Shown: positions 63,675 to 64,000 of the stretch, piece after piece | Layout: every line of letters begins with the position of its first letter | Position numbering within the stretch: position 1 is the first letter of the stretch | Assembly (NCBI GenBank): GCA_023474015.1 | Contig: JAMCYN010000020.1 | Location: 1 to 64,000 of the forward strand | DNA from: Armatimonadota bacterium | GTDB lineage: Bacteria > Armatimonadota > UBA5829 | Length of the DNA: 64,000 nt | Direction of reading: 5' to 3' | Made by a program: the position numbers and the translations under genes | The notes under the pieces: model-generated | The model's database searches: none | The model's input: the letters and a program-made list of their open reading frames with translations, nothing else | What the model was told of the DNA's origin: nothing

Positions 63675-64000
<326 letters not shown>

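Overview
The window looks like a GC-rich chromosome of an anaerobic or facultatively H2-metabolising bacterium. The 16S fragment at the left edge is bacterial. It is too short for me to place reliably; Armatimonadota or a neighbouring environmental phylum is a low-confidence guess. Supporting context is a membrane-bound [NiFe]-hydrogenase with its maturation genes, a multihaem cytochrome, a complete branched-chain amino acid locus that includes citramalate synthase, and at least two genes that appear to be transcribed without a leader.

Layout. (1) 1-1700: 5' end of a 16S rRNA gene reading leftward, its promoter and leader, and a seven-haem c-type cytochrome. (2) 1.77-6.74 kb: hydrogenase maturation genes hypF-C-D-E (+) facing hypA (-). 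(3) 6.7-20.9 kb (-): one long operon for a group 4 (Hyf/Hyc-like) hydrogenase. In transcription order it encodes a formate-dehydrogenase-like subunit that has lost its metal ligand, HydB- and HydG-like electron-transfer subunits, the HycI protease, large subunit, ferredoxin, small subunit, three antiporter-like subunits and two other membrane subunits, then HypA. A consensus promoter overlapping a palindromic operator precedes it. (4) 21-30.4 kb (-): parvulin-like lipoprotein, BsuPI-domain protein, MazG, STAS-UspA-like protein, KimA-type K+ transporter, an IS4-family insertion, arrestin-like protein and nucleotidyltransferase. (5) 30.6-40.1 kb (+): multi-GAF histidine kinase, NtrC-like regulator without an HTH, a sugar/sorbosone dehydrogenase-cupredoxin fusion and PcrA helicase. 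(6) 40.5-47.8 kb, mostly (-): RodZ, PhoB/PhoR-like pair, TPR protein, small zinc ribbon (+), phosphodiester glycosidase, DUF512 radical-SAM protein and IspH. (7) 48-62.1 kb (-): ilvD-ilvB-ilvN-orf-ilvC-orf-leuA-[HEPN/MNT pair]-leuC-leuD-[GxxExxY remnant]-leuB-cimA, apparently under a T-box-like attenuator upstream of ilvD. (8) 62.3-64 kb: tyrS (+), initiator tRNA-Met (+), and the 3' part of a serine recombinase (-) whose last codons lie inside the tRNA.

The most unusual general feature is the intergenic DNA. Many gaps contain palindromes or tandem 5-9-mers belonging to several dispersed families. They form the ends of several genes (hycI, mazG, arrestin-like, leuD), and one ~30-bp palindromic unit sits in frame inside hypD with an identical copy 16.6 kb away between genes.

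The hyp genes supply the NiFe(CN)2CO cofactor for the hydrogenase large subunit, which keeps all four nickel-binding cysteines and a cleavable C-terminal tail matched by the HycI protease. The HydG/HydB/FdhF-like trio probably connects this ion-pumping hydrogenase to a soluble electron carrier, perhaps NAD(P)H. All functions are read from sequence motifs by eye; no database search was run.
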